A stretch of 62,446 nucleotides of DNA from Algoriphagus sp. (GTDB lineage Bacteria > Bacteroidota > Bacteroidia > Cytophagales > Cyclobacteriaceae), in the NCBI RefSeq assembly GCF_024305035.1, contig NZ_JAMWZB010000022.1, positions 1 to 62,446 on the forward strand, in the 5' to 3' direction. The notes below the pieces were generated by a model, which saw nothing but the letters and a program-made list of their open reading frames with translations, made no database searches and had not been told where the DNA came from. The position numbers were made by a program, and so were the translations under genes. The stretch's first letter is position 1; each line of letters begins with the position of its first letter. Shown piece by piece: positions 33,399 through 41,080 of this stretch.

Positions 33399-33554
33399 TT
33401 GAAAACTAAAGAATGTCCCTCCTGCGCCATGGAAATTGATCAAAAGGCAGAAATCTGTCCCATTTGCCAATTCGAGTTCCCGAAACGTTCCCCTTGGATT
33501 ACCTACCTAGCCCTTTTTTTACTCGTGGTTTGGCTAATTTCTTACATTTTGTAA
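33399..33554 (+). CDS. 51-residue zinc-ribbon plus single-helix membrane protein
   Basis: The frame begins at a TTG (33399) right after an in-frame stop (33396-33398) and ends at TAA 33552. The product starts MKTKECPSCAMEIDQKAEICPICQFEFPK in shape: two CxxC pairs (Cys6/Cys9 and Cys20/Cys23), the classic zinc-ribbon spacing. A 17-20 residue hydrophobic C-terminal helix (YLALFLLVVWLISYIL) follows. An ATG at 33429 is possible but would lose the first CxxC. It ends 11 bp before the PLP-enzyme start. The combination of paired CxxC and a clean tail anchor is unlikely by chance. Function unknown. Confidence 0.75.
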   Translation: MKTKECPSCAMEIDQKAEICPICQFEFPKRSPWITYLALFLLVVWLISYIL

Positions 33555-33565
33555 ATGAGATTCCA

Positions 33566-34819
33566 ATGAATAAGCGCACATTTTTAAAAACGCTGACCGC
33601 ACTGGGATTTTCTTCGAGTTCCATAATCGGGACATCCGAGGCAAAAAGTAGCGCTGAGTTGGATTTCAATTCCACCGATAGTTGGGATCAAATTCGTGCC
33701 GGCTACAAACTGAAGCCGGACTACATTAATTTGGAAAATGGCTATTACTGTTTTCTTCCGGAAGAAACGTTAGAGAAATACCTGGAAGATATCCGAAGGG
33801 TTAATTATCAGGGTTCATATTACATGCGAACCGTGCAGTGGGAAAACAAAGAAAAAAGTGCACATGCCTTGGCAAAACTAGTGGGAGCCAAACCTGAAGA
33901 AATTGCCATTACCCGCAATACCACCGAGTCATTGGATTTGATTATTTCAGGATTCCCTTGGAAAAAAGGAGACCAGGCAATCATGGCAAACCAAGATTAT
34001 GGGAGCATGCTCACTATGTTTGAGTTGATTAGCAGAAGGCATGGAGTAAAGCAAGTCCGAATCGATATTCCACTTCATCCTGAAAATGACCAGGAAATTG
34101 TTTCTGTTTATGAAAATGCCATCACTGAAAAAACCAAACTGTTGATGGTTCCCCATGTCGTTAATATTACCGGACAAATCCTTCCTGTTGGTAAAATCTC
34201 AGACATGGCGCATCGCCACGGGGTCGAGGTCATGGTGGATGGCGCGCATGCGGTCGGGCATTTTCAATTTTCGATATCGGATCTCAATTGTGATTATTAC
34301 GGCTCAAGTTTACATAAATGGCTGAGCGTCCCGCTGGGTGCTGGATTATTGTTTGTCAAGGAAGGAAAAGCAGATCAAATCAAACCGCTCTTAGCACCTT
34401 ATGAATTAGACAAAAAGGGGATTTACAATCTCAATCATACCGGAACACATCCCGTTGCAACCGATCTTGCGGTAATGCATGCACTTGATTTTCATGAAAA
34501 AATCGGGGGAAAACGAAAAGAAGACCGACTTCGTTTTTTACAAAAATATTGGTCCGATCAACTCAGAGACCTTCCCGGAATCGTTTTAAATACCCCAAAA
34601 GATCCCAGCCGGTCCTGTGCTATTGCCAATGTTGGCATAGAGTCCAGTTCACCAGCTGATTTGGCCCAAAGATTAGTTAAAGAATACCAAATTTTCACCG
34701 TTGCCATTGATGGTGCGGGAGTAAAAGGCTGTCGGATAACTCCCAACCTATATACCCACACCACAGAACTCGATCAATTGGTTCATGCGCTTAAAATCCT
34801 TTCGGGGAATAAAAGTTGA
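33566..34819 (+). CDS. Exported class V aminotransferase-fold PLP enzyme
   Basis: 417 residues from the ATG at 33566; the frame is open to 33464, but that part overlaps the zinc-ribbon gene. The N-terminus (MNKRTFLKTLTALGFSSSS) is a Tat-like or Sec-like signal, lacking the twin Arg but with the RTFLKTL shape, so export is likely but not certain. The body is an aminotransferase class V fold (isopenicillin N epimerase/cysteine desulfurase-like): AITRNTTESLDLIISGF, VDGAHAVGHF, and the PLP Lys in SSLHKWLSVPLGAGLLFV. The substrate is unknown. Confidence 0.9.
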   Translation: MNKRTFLKTLTALGFSSSSIIGTSEAKSSAELDFNSTDSWDQIRAGYKLKPDYINLENGYYCFLPEETLEKYLEDIRRVNYQGSYYMRTVQWENKEKSAHALAKLVGAKPEEIAITRNTTESLDLIISGFPWKKGDQAIMANQDYGSMLTMFELISRRHGVKQVRIDIPLHPENDQEIVSVYENAITEKTKLLMVPHVVNITGQILPVGKISDMAHRHGVEVMVDGAHAVGHFQFSISDLNCDYYGSSLHKWLSVPLGAGLLFVKEGKADQIKPLLAPYELDKKGIYNLNHTGTHPVATDLAVMHALDFHEKIGGKRKEDRLRFLQKYWSDQLRDLPGIVLNTPKDPSRSCAIANVGIESSSPADLAQRLVKEYQIFTVAIDGAGVKGCRITPNLYTHTTELDQLVHALKILSGNKS

Positions 34820-34932
34820 TTGATTTTTTACCAAATTTTCTTTGGTTTTAATGTATTAATGGGAATTTAAGGCTGAATTATTGATTTAACTTTAAGGAAT
34901 TTCAATAATTTTTAATTTTTTGAAAAATTTTC

Positions 34933-34963
34933 TTGCAATTCCTTTTCAAAGGATTCAACTTTG
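34933..34963 (+). promoter_or_regulatory. Bacteroidota-type promoter of the arginine operon
   Basis: TTG at 34933-34935, a 20-bp spacer, then CAACTTTG at 34956-34963. This matches the Bacteroidota primary-sigma pattern (-33 TTG, -7 TAnnTTTG) with one mismatch. Transcription would start near 34970, giving a ~230-base leader. Confidence 0.55.
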
Positions 34964-34972
34964 TAGTGCAAA

Positions 34973-35092
34973 ATGAAAAACAATAAAACCATAGCGCCAA
35001 AATTCTATTCTCAGAATGCAGTCGTCCTGTCGACAGTAGCTATGCCACTTTTTTCTCCATTGAGGAGGCAGATGTTCTTTTTCAGGGTTTGA
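34973..35092 (+). CDS. Possible leader peptide ORF of the arginine operon
   Basis: 39 codons, ATG 34973 to TGA 35090-35092. The last ten residues, RRQMFFFRV preceded by Leu, contain three Arg, all AGG codons, two of them adjacent. A perfect 5-bp hairpin covers its stop codon. Translation slowing at AGG codons under Arg-tRNA shortage could change folding of the leader. There is no conservation evidence, so it may be chance. Confidence 0.35.
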   Translation: MKNNKTIAPKFYSQNAVVLSTVAMPLFSPLRRQMFFFRV

Positions 35093-35097
35093 CCCTG
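35083..35097 (+). promoter_or_regulatory. Hairpin with the leader-ORF stop codon in its loop
   Basis: CAGGG (35083-35087) pairs with CCCTG (35093-35097); the 5-base loop TTTGA contains the TGA stop of the leader ORF. Confidence 0.4.
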
Positions 35098-35200
35098 TAT
35101 GCTTTAATGTTTTCCTTCGCAGAAGACTGTTTCGAAATAATTCCCAATTTAATCAGTTTCTAATCCTACCCTTACTAGGGTAAAAATACTTTCACCATAG

Positions 35201-35884
35201 ATGGAAGATATTTCCTTTAAAATTCTTGTTGCCAACTCCTCTCATACCTCATACGCAGAAATTATTACCGAGGAAATGGCCAATTCTGCCAAAGCCCGAG
35301 GTACGGGTATAGCCAAGCGTTCGCCTGCTTACGTGGAGACCAAAATGCAAGAAGGCAAAGCAGTGATTGCCCTCACTGAATCGGGAGAGTGGGCTGGATT
35401 TTGCTACATCGAAGCATGGGGACATGGAAAGTATGTTGCCAATTCAGGATTGATCGTGGCTCCTCAATTCCGAAAGTACGGATTGGCCAGAAAAATCAAA
35501 CGTGAGATTTTCAAGCTCAGCCGACTCAAATATCCGGATTCCAAAATCTTCGGGCTCACCACTGGAGCTGCTGTCATGAAAATCAATTCCGAATTGGGTT
35601 ATATCCCTGTTTCTTATTCAGACCTCACCGATGACAATGAATTCTGGAAAGGCTGCCAAAGCTGCGTGAATTTTGAAATTTTAATGGCTAAAAATAGGCA
35701 AAACTGCCTATGCACGGCCATGCTATATGATCCTCATGCCAAAAAGAAACAAATTGAAGATTTGGCTTTGCGGGAGGATTTCAAAAAAGAAATCAAGCTG
35801 TTTGACCGCTGGGTCAGACTCAAAAAATACGTCATGCTTAAATTGAATAAATCGAAAGACTCGATTTCCAGTATTTTCTTTTAA
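35201..35884 (+). CDS. GNAT N-acyltransferase, first gene of the arginine operon
   Basis: 227 residues. The GNAT fold has the acyl-CoA binding loop in APQFRKYGLARKIKREIF (R-x-x-G-x-A, near residues 87-104) and GLTTGAAVMKINSELGY. Its place at the head of the arginine genes, and the lack of argA or argJ here, suggest it makes the N-acyl-glutamate (acetyl or succinyl) that starts the pathway. The sequence is unlike classic N-acetylglutamate synthase. A C-terminal ~60-residue basic tail ends the protein. It is 19 bp before argG. Confidence 0.85.
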   Translation: MEDISFKILVANSSHTSYAEIITEEMANSAKARGTGIAKRSPAYVETKMQEGKAVIALTESGEWAGFCYIEAWGHGKYVANSGLIVAPQFRKYGLARKIKREIFKLSRLKYPDSKIFGLTTGAAVMKINSELGYIPVSYSDLTDDNEFWKGCQSCVNFEILMAKNRQNCLCTAMLYDPHAKKKQIEDLALREDFKKEIKLFDRWVRLKKYVMLKLNKSKDSISSIFF

Positions 35885-35903
35885 CCGATAAAAACCAGTA
35901 AAG

Positions 35904-37100
35904 ATGAAAAAAGTTGTTTTGGCCTATAGCGGCGGATTGGATACCACATTTTGTGCCTTGCACCTTTCCAAGGACTTGAATTATGAGGTTCACGCCGTTT
36001 TGGTAAATACCGGTGGATTTTCACAGCAGGAATTAAAGGAGGTAGAGAATCGGGCAATGAGTCTAGGGATTGCTTCGTTCAAAATTTTACAGGTGGTGGA
36101 TACCTACTATCAGGAAGTCATTAAATTCTTGGTTTTTGGAAATGTATTGAAAAATCAAACCTATCCCCTTTCTGTTTCTGCCGAGCGGATCCTGCAAGCC
36201 AAATCACTGGCCGATTATGCCAAATCGATCGGAGCGAAAGCTGTTGCTCATGGTTCGACAGGTGCTGGAAATGATCAAGTCCGCTTCGATATGATTTTTC
36301 AGACCATCATTCCGGATATTGAAATTATAACCCCCATCCGAGACCTGAAACTTTCTCGTCAAGAAGAAATCGATTATTTGAAAAAACATGGAGTATCCAT
36401 GAATTTTGAAAAAGCAGCTTATTCCATCAACAAAGGAATTTGGGGAACCTCGGTGGGAGGAAAAGAAACGCTGACTTCATCCGAATACCTACCTGAAGAA
36501 GCTTGGCCAACTCAAGTTTCAGCATCTCAGCCCACAGAACTTCAGTTGACTTTCGTTCAAGGGGAGCTGAAAGGAGTGAATGACCAAGAATTTTCAAACC
36601 CAGTTGACGCCATTTTGGAGGTGCAAAAAATTGCCGCACCGTATGGAATCGGACGGGATATTCACGTTGGAGACACCATCATCGGGATCAAGGGCCGTGT
36701 AGGATTTGAAGCTGCAGCTCCCTTGATTATCATTAAAGCCCATCAGCTTTTGGAGAAGCATACCTTGACTAAGTGGCAGTTATTCTGGAAAAACCAGCTA
36801 GCAGAATTCTATGGAAACCACCTTCATGAGGGCCATTATTTGGATCCGGTCATGCGAAACCTGGAATCTTTTATGGAAAGCACCCAGGAATTTGTTTCTG
36901 GTCAGGTGCGCGTGATGCTTCACCCCTATCGATTTAGCCTTTTAGGAATTCATTCTACCCATGATTTGATGTCCAACAAATTTGGAAGCTATGGAGAAAT
37001 GAACAAAGGTTACACCGGGGAAGATGTTAAAGGGTTTACCCGAATTTTGGGAAATCAAACGGCTATTTTTCACCAAGTAAACCACAGTGACGATGCATAA
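35904..37100 (+). CDS. argG: Argininosuccinate synthase
   Basis: 398 residues, normal length. The ATP-binding P-loop is AYSGGLDTTFCA at residues ~6-17, with the family blocks HGSTGAGNDQVRFD and EKAAYSINKGIWGTSVGG. It joins citrulline and aspartate with ATP. The operon order is unusual in placing argG second. Its end overlaps argC by 8 bp. Confidence 0.96.
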   Translation: MKKVVLAYSGGLDTTFCALHLSKDLNYEVHAVLVNTGGFSQQELKEVENRAMSLGIASFKILQVVDTYYQEVIKFLVFGNVLKNQTYPLSVSAERILQAKSLADYAKSIGAKAVAHGSTGAGNDQVRFDMIFQTIIPDIEIITPIRDLKLSRQEEIDYLKKHGVSMNFEKAAYSINKGIWGTSVGGKETLTSSEYLPEEAWPTQVSASQPTELQLTFVQGELKGVNDQEFSNPVDAILEVQKIAAPYGIGRDIHVGDTIIGIKGRVGFEAAAPLIIIKAHQLLEKHTLTKWQLFWKNQLAEFYGNHLHEGHYLDPVMRNLESFMESTQEFVSGQVRVMLHPYRFSLLGIHSTHDLMSNKFGSYGEMNKGYTGEDVKGFTRILGNQTAIFHQVNHSDDA

Positions 37101-38061
37101 AATCCGAACAGCGATCATCGGAGGCGCAGGCTATACGGGAGGAGAATTGGCTAGGCTGTTGGTTTTCCATCCTCAAGTGGAGTTGGTTTACATTCATTCC
37201 AACAGTCAAAAAGGAAAGAAAATTTGGGAAGTTCACCCGGATTTAATTGGAGATTGCGATCTTGAGTTTACCGATGAGGTGGAAACAGAGGGAATAGACG
37301 CAGTTTTTTTGGGATTACCACATGGTGAAACCAAAGGGTTTTTAACGACCAATCATTTTTCTGAGGATTGCGTGATTATTGATTTGTCTACCGATTTTCG
37401 CGATGAATCCCATGGATTTGTGTATGGGCTTCCAGAGGTCAATTCCCAAAAAATCAAAACCGCCAAGCGAATCGCCAATCCAGGTTGTTTTGCTACAGCT
37501 ATTCAGCTGGGATTAGCTCCTGCGGTTGCCAAAGGCTATGTGAACGAATCCATTCATGTCACCGGAATTACAGGAAGTACAGGTGCCGGTAAAAAATTAG
37601 CAGAAACGGCTCATTTCAGCTATCGGAACAATAATCTCTCCGTATACAAGCTATTTACCCATCAGCACCTTACAGAAATCAACCAGACCTTGGTTCAACT
37701 GAAACCGAACTTTGATTCCCAAATCCTCTTTGTGCCCTATCGGGGAAATTTTCCTCGGGGAATATGGATCACCAGCTATTTTCCATTCCAGGGGGAATTG
37801 GAGGAGGCAATACAGGTTTACCAAGAATTTTATCAAGATTCACCATTCACTTGGGTTTCCACTCAGGACATAGATTTGAAACAAGTAGTCAATACCAATA
37901 AATGCGTAATCTTTCTCCAAAAGCAAGCCGGTCAACTGATCATTTATTCGGCGATTGACAATCTTTTGAAAGGGGCATCGGGACAAGCCGTCCAAAACTT
38001 TAACTTGGCTTTTGGACTGGATGAAAAGACAGGATTAAATCTTAAATCTATTGCATTTTAA
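37093..38061 (+). CDS. argC: N-acyl-glutamyl-phosphate reductase
   Basis: 322 residues from the ATG at 37093, which overlaps the last 8 bp of argG. The Rossmann motif is GGAGYTGGELARLL, the catalytic Cys is in ANPGCFATAIQLG, and ITGSTGAGKK follows. It makes N-acylglutamate semialdehyde with NADPH. Given the transcarbamylase type, the acyl group is probably succinyl. Confidence 0.95.
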   Translation: MHKIRTAIIGGAGYTGGELARLLVFHPQVELVYIHSNSQKGKKIWEVHPDLIGDCDLEFTDEVETEGIDAVFLGLPHGETKGFLTTNHFSEDCVIIDLSTDFRDESHGFVYGLPEVNSQKIKTAKRIANPGCFATAIQLGLAPAVAKGYVNESIHVTGITGSTGAGKKLAETAHFSYRNNNLSVYKLFTHQHLTEINQTLVQLKPNFDSQILFVPYRGNFPRGIWITSYFPFQGELEEAIQVYQEFYQDSPFTWVSTQDIDLKQVVNTNKCVIFLQKQAGQLIIYSAIDNLLKGASGQAVQNFNLAFGLDEKTGLNLKSIAF

Positions 38062-38161
38062 CCGATTCAAAAATTGAAATCGAGCATGAGGTGGACATCA
38101 CACCCCGGTGGGATGATCAACCTGCAAGATTCCATCTGACCTTTAAATCAATGATAGACGC

Positions 38162-39295
38162 ATGAAATTATTTGACGTTTACCCCCTTATTCCGGTGACC
38201 ATCACCCGGGCTGAGGCTTGTACACTTTGGGATGAACAGGGAGAGAAATATTTGGATCTCTATGGAGGTCATGCGGTTATTTCGATCGGCCATACCCATC
38301 CGCATTATGTGCAACGAATCAAAGAACAATTGGATCAAATCGCTTTTTATTCCAATTCGGTTCGAATCCCCATTCAACACGCATTTGCCGCGAAGTTAGG
38401 CGAACTTTCCTGTCTTCATGATTATCAATTGTTTCTATGCAATTCGGGGGCAGAAGCAAATGAAAATGCCATCAAATTAGCCTCGTTTGCAACAGGAAAA
38501 TCAGGAATGATTGCTTTTTCAGGAGCTTTTCACGGACGGACATCCGCTGCGGTAGCCCTAACGGACAATCCCAAGATCGTAGCTCCCTGTAATGCACGAA
38601 CTGATTTTCATATACTTCCTTTTGGAGATTTGGAAGCAGTCGAAACTGTTTTGGAAACTCAGGAAATTGGAGGGATCATCATCGAAGGAATTCAGGGAGT
38701 CGGTGGAATTCAGGTTCCCAGTGCGGAATTTCTACTAGGATTGGAAAAATTGGCCAAACGCTATCATGCCAAGTTGATTTTGGATGAGGTTCAATCCGGA
38801 TTTGGTCGAACAGGAAGATTTTTTGCCCATCAATGGGTAGATGGACTTCGGCCTGATATCATTTCCATGGCCAAAGGAATGGGCAATGGTTTTCCCATGG
38901 GAGGGATTTTGATTTGCCCGGATTTTGAGGCCAGTTATGGCTTACTGGGAACGACTTTTGGTGGAAATCACCTGGCTTGTGCCGCCGGACTGGCGGTGTT
39001 GGAAGTTTTGGAAGCTGAAAAACTTCAACAAAAAGCGGCAGAATTGGGAGATCAGTTAATCGAAGAGTTGTCAAAAATCCCTCAAATCACCCAAATTCGA
39101 GGAAAAGGTTTGATGATTGGGCTTGATTTGGACCGGGAAGCGGGACCGGTTCGAGCTGAATTGGTGAAAAAATACCATATTTTCACTGGATCCGCCTCCA
39201 AAAAGGAGACTATTCGACTTTTACCTCCCTTGTGTGTCGACTGGAATCAATTAAATTCGTTCATATCAGCATTGAAAGAAATTTTAAAGACCTAA
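38162..39295 (+). CDS. argD: N-acylornithine aminotransferase
   Basis: 377 residues. Class III aminotransferase: NSGAEANENAIKLA binds the cofactor phosphate, GAFHGRTSAAVALT follows, the PLP Asp is in ILDEVQSGFGRTG, and the Lys in SMAKGMGNGFPMGG. It converts N-acylglutamate semialdehyde to N-acylornithine. A 100-bp gap separates it from argC; a short open frame in that gap ends in an ATGA overlap with this start (see findings). Confidence 0.95.
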   Translation: MKLFDVYPLIPVTITRAEACTLWDEQGEKYLDLYGGHAVISIGHTHPHYVQRIKEQLDQIAFYSNSVRIPIQHAFAAKLGELSCLHDYQLFLCNSGAEANENAIKLASFATGKSGMIAFSGAFHGRTSAAVALTDNPKIVAPCNARTDFHILPFGDLEAVETVLETQEIGGIIIEGIQGVGGIQVPSAEFLLGLEKLAKRYHAKLILDEVQSGFGRTGRFFAHQWVDGLRPDIISMAKGMGNGFPMGGILICPDFEASYGLLGTTFGGNHLACAAGLAVLEVLEAEKLQQKAAELGDQLIEELSKIPQITQIRGKGLMIGLDLDREAGPVRAELVKKYHIFTGSASKKETIRLLPPLCVDWNQLNSFISALKEILKT

Positions 39296-39314
39296 TTCTA
39301 TTCTTAATCGTAGC

Positions 39315-40262
39315 ATGAATCATTTCACCAAATTTGAAAATAAAGAACTGAGTCAAAAGCTGATTGATTTGGCATTGGCGTACAAAAAAGAGCCACGAAA
39401 AGATCAGCATAAAGGAGATGGAAAACGGATTGGCTGCATTTTTTTGAATCCCTCCCTCCGAACCCGTGTCAGTACCCAACTTGCCGCATCAAATCTTGGA
39501 GTAGAACCCATCGTCCTGAATATGGATAAAGAAGGCTGGGCCTTGGAAATGCGCGAGGGAGAAATCATGAACAAGGGAACCGTTGAACACATCAAAGATG
39601 CCGCCGCAGTTTTGGGTTCTTACTTTGATATCCTTGCCATTCGGGCTTTTCCTTCCCTCACCAACCGGGAGGAAGATATCAACGATTTTGTTTTTGGCCA
39701 ATTTGTGAGGTATTCGGGTAAGCCTGTAATCAGTTTGGAGTCAGCCATACGGCATCCGCTTCAAAGTCTTGCCGACCAAATTACCATTCAAGAGTATTGT
39801 AAGAAGAATGAAAACCCGAAAGTGGTATTGACCTGGGCACCACATATCAAAGCTATTCCCCATGCAGTAGCCAACAGCTTTGCCGAATGGACACTGGGAA
39901 TGGGCCATTCCCTGACGATCACCCATCCGGAAGGCTATGAACTGGACCCCCTATTTACCAAAGGGGCAACAATTGAAACCAATCAGTCCAAAGCACTTGA
40001 AGATGCGGATTTTGTGTATGTCAAAAACTGGTCATCCTTCAATGATTATGGAAAAATCCTTTCGACAGATCCCTCCTGGATGCTGACCGAGCAGAGCCTT
40101 TCTAAAGCTCCCCATGCCAAAGTGATGCACTGTCTACCGGTCAGAAGAAATCTGGAACTATCCGATGAAATTTTGGATGGAGACCGGGCCCTGGTCCAAA
40201 AACAAGCTGAAAACCGAATTTATGCAGCCCAATCCGTAATCAGTCATTTTCTTGATTCTTGA
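39315..40262 (+). CDS. argF': N-acylornithine carbamoyltransferase, probably N-succinylornithine type
   Basis: 315 residues. The carbamoyl-phosphate site is SLRTRVST (47-54); HPLQSLADQ and MHCLPVRRN are the family blocks. The sequence lines up with B. fragilis N-succinylornithine transcarbamylase rather than ordinary ornithine transcarbamylase. At position 90 (NKGTVEH) it has Val. This site is Glu92 in X. campestris N-acetylornithine transcarbamylase and Pro90 in the B. fragilis enzyme, and an E92V change was reported to switch the former to succinyl substrate. The product would be N-succinylcitrulline. Confidence 0.92.
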   Translation: MNHFTKFENKELSQKLIDLALAYKKEPRKDQHKGDGKRIGCIFLNPSLRTRVSTQLAASNLGVEPIVLNMDKEGWALEMREGEIMNKGTVEHIKDAAAVLGSYFDILAIRAFPSLTNREEDINDFVFGQFVRYSGKPVISLESAIRHPLQSLADQITIQEYCKKNENPKVVLTWAPHIKAIPHAVANSFAEWTLGMGHSLTITHPEGYELDPLFTKGATIETNQSKALEDADFVYVKNWSSFNDYGKILSTDPSWMLTEQSLSKAPHAKVMHCLPVRRNLELSDEILDGDRALVQKQAENRIYAAQSVISHFLDS

Positions 40263-40279
40263 TTTTAACGCTCAAACCT

Positions 40280-41080
40280 ATGAAAATCAACATCATTAAA
40301 ATTGGGGGAAACGTCATTGACTTTCCAGATAAACTGGAAGAATTTTTGGATCAATTTTCCAAATTTCCTGGAAAGAAAATCTTGGTTCATGGCGGAGGAA
40401 TTATGGCTTCCCGCTTTGGTGAGTCACTGGGTGTGATGCCTGAAATGATCGATGGTCGCAGGATTACGGACAAAGACACACTAGATGTAGTGACGATGGT
40501 TTATGCTGGGCTGATCAATAAAAATATGGTAGCCAAACTTCAAGCGCTTCGCGTGAATGCAATTGGAATGACTGGAGCAGATGGCAATATCATTCGCTCT
40601 ATCAAGCGCCCAGTCAAGGGTATTGATTATGGTTATGTAGGTGATATTGAGGAGGTAGACACCCAATTAATTAAGCATTTATTAAGCTTTGATTTGGTCC
40701 CTGTCTTGAGTGCGATCACGCATGATCAACAAGGGCAGTTACTCAACACCAATGCCGACAGCATCGCCTCGGCCCTAGCCACTAGTTTGGCAAAAGAACA
40801 CCAAGTCAATCTGTATTACTGCTTTAATAAAAGTGGCGTGTTGTTGGACGAGAAAAACGAACAATCGATCATTCCCTTGATCAACGAAGACATTTATGCC
40901 GAACTCAAACAAGAAAATGTAATCCATTCGGGCATGATTCCCAAACTGGACAATGCCTTTGAAGCCTTGCAAAAAGGCGTCAACCACGTATGGATTGGAA
41001 AGGCAGAAAATCTTTTGCTTTCTATAAAAGGAAAACTTTCCGGAACCATCCTGGAGAGGAATCGATACGATCTATTCTAA
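40280..41080 (+). CDS. argB: N-acylglutamate kinase
   Basis: 266 residues from the ATG at 40280; the frame extends to a TTG at 40259 but MKINIIKIGGNVI is the family start. Amino acid kinase fold: KIGGNVIDF, LVHGGGIMASRF, and NADSIASALATSLA near residue 160. It phosphorylates the gamma-carboxylate of N-acylglutamate (acetyl or, here, probably succinyl). The position after the transcarbamylase matches the Bacteroidota operon type. Confidence 0.94.
   Translation: MKINIIKIGGNVIDFPDKLEEFLDQFSKFPGKKILVHGGGIMASRFGESLGVMPEMIDGRRITDKDTLDVVTMVYAGLINKNMVAKLQALRVNAIGMTGADGNIIRSIKRPVKGIDYGYVGDIEEVDTQLIKHLLSFDLVPVLSAITHDQQGQLLNTNADSIASALATSLAKEHQVNLYYCFNKSGVLLDEKNEQSIIPLINEDIYAELKQENVIHSGMIPKLDNAFEALQKGVNHVWIGKAENLLLSIKGKLSGTILERNRYDLF

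Larger units (their letters stand above)
34820..35200 (+). promoter_or_regulatory. Arginine operon leader region
   Basis: 381 bp between the PLP enzyme and the GNAT gene. It holds an AT-rich stretch, a promoter (34933-34963), a 39-codon ORF (34973-35092) and a hairpin over its stop codon. A small stem ACCCT/AGGGT lies near 35166-35180, shortly before the operon's first start codon. I see no classic intrinsic terminator with a T-run, so attenuation by that route is unproven. Confidence 0.45.

Noticed and set aside
33464..33565. Longer N-terminus of the PLP enzyme from 33464
   Set aside because: It overlaps the zinc-ribbon gene, and the export-like signal begins at the ATG at 33566.
39315..40262. 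Ordinary ornithine carbamoyltransferase
   Set aside because: The sequence follows the acylornithine branch (NKGTVEH region, AIRHPLQSLADQ), and the operon has argE placed for acylcitrulline removal.
40990..41079. Upstream extension of argE
   Set aside because: It lies entirely inside argB; the M20 fold begins after the ATG at 41080.
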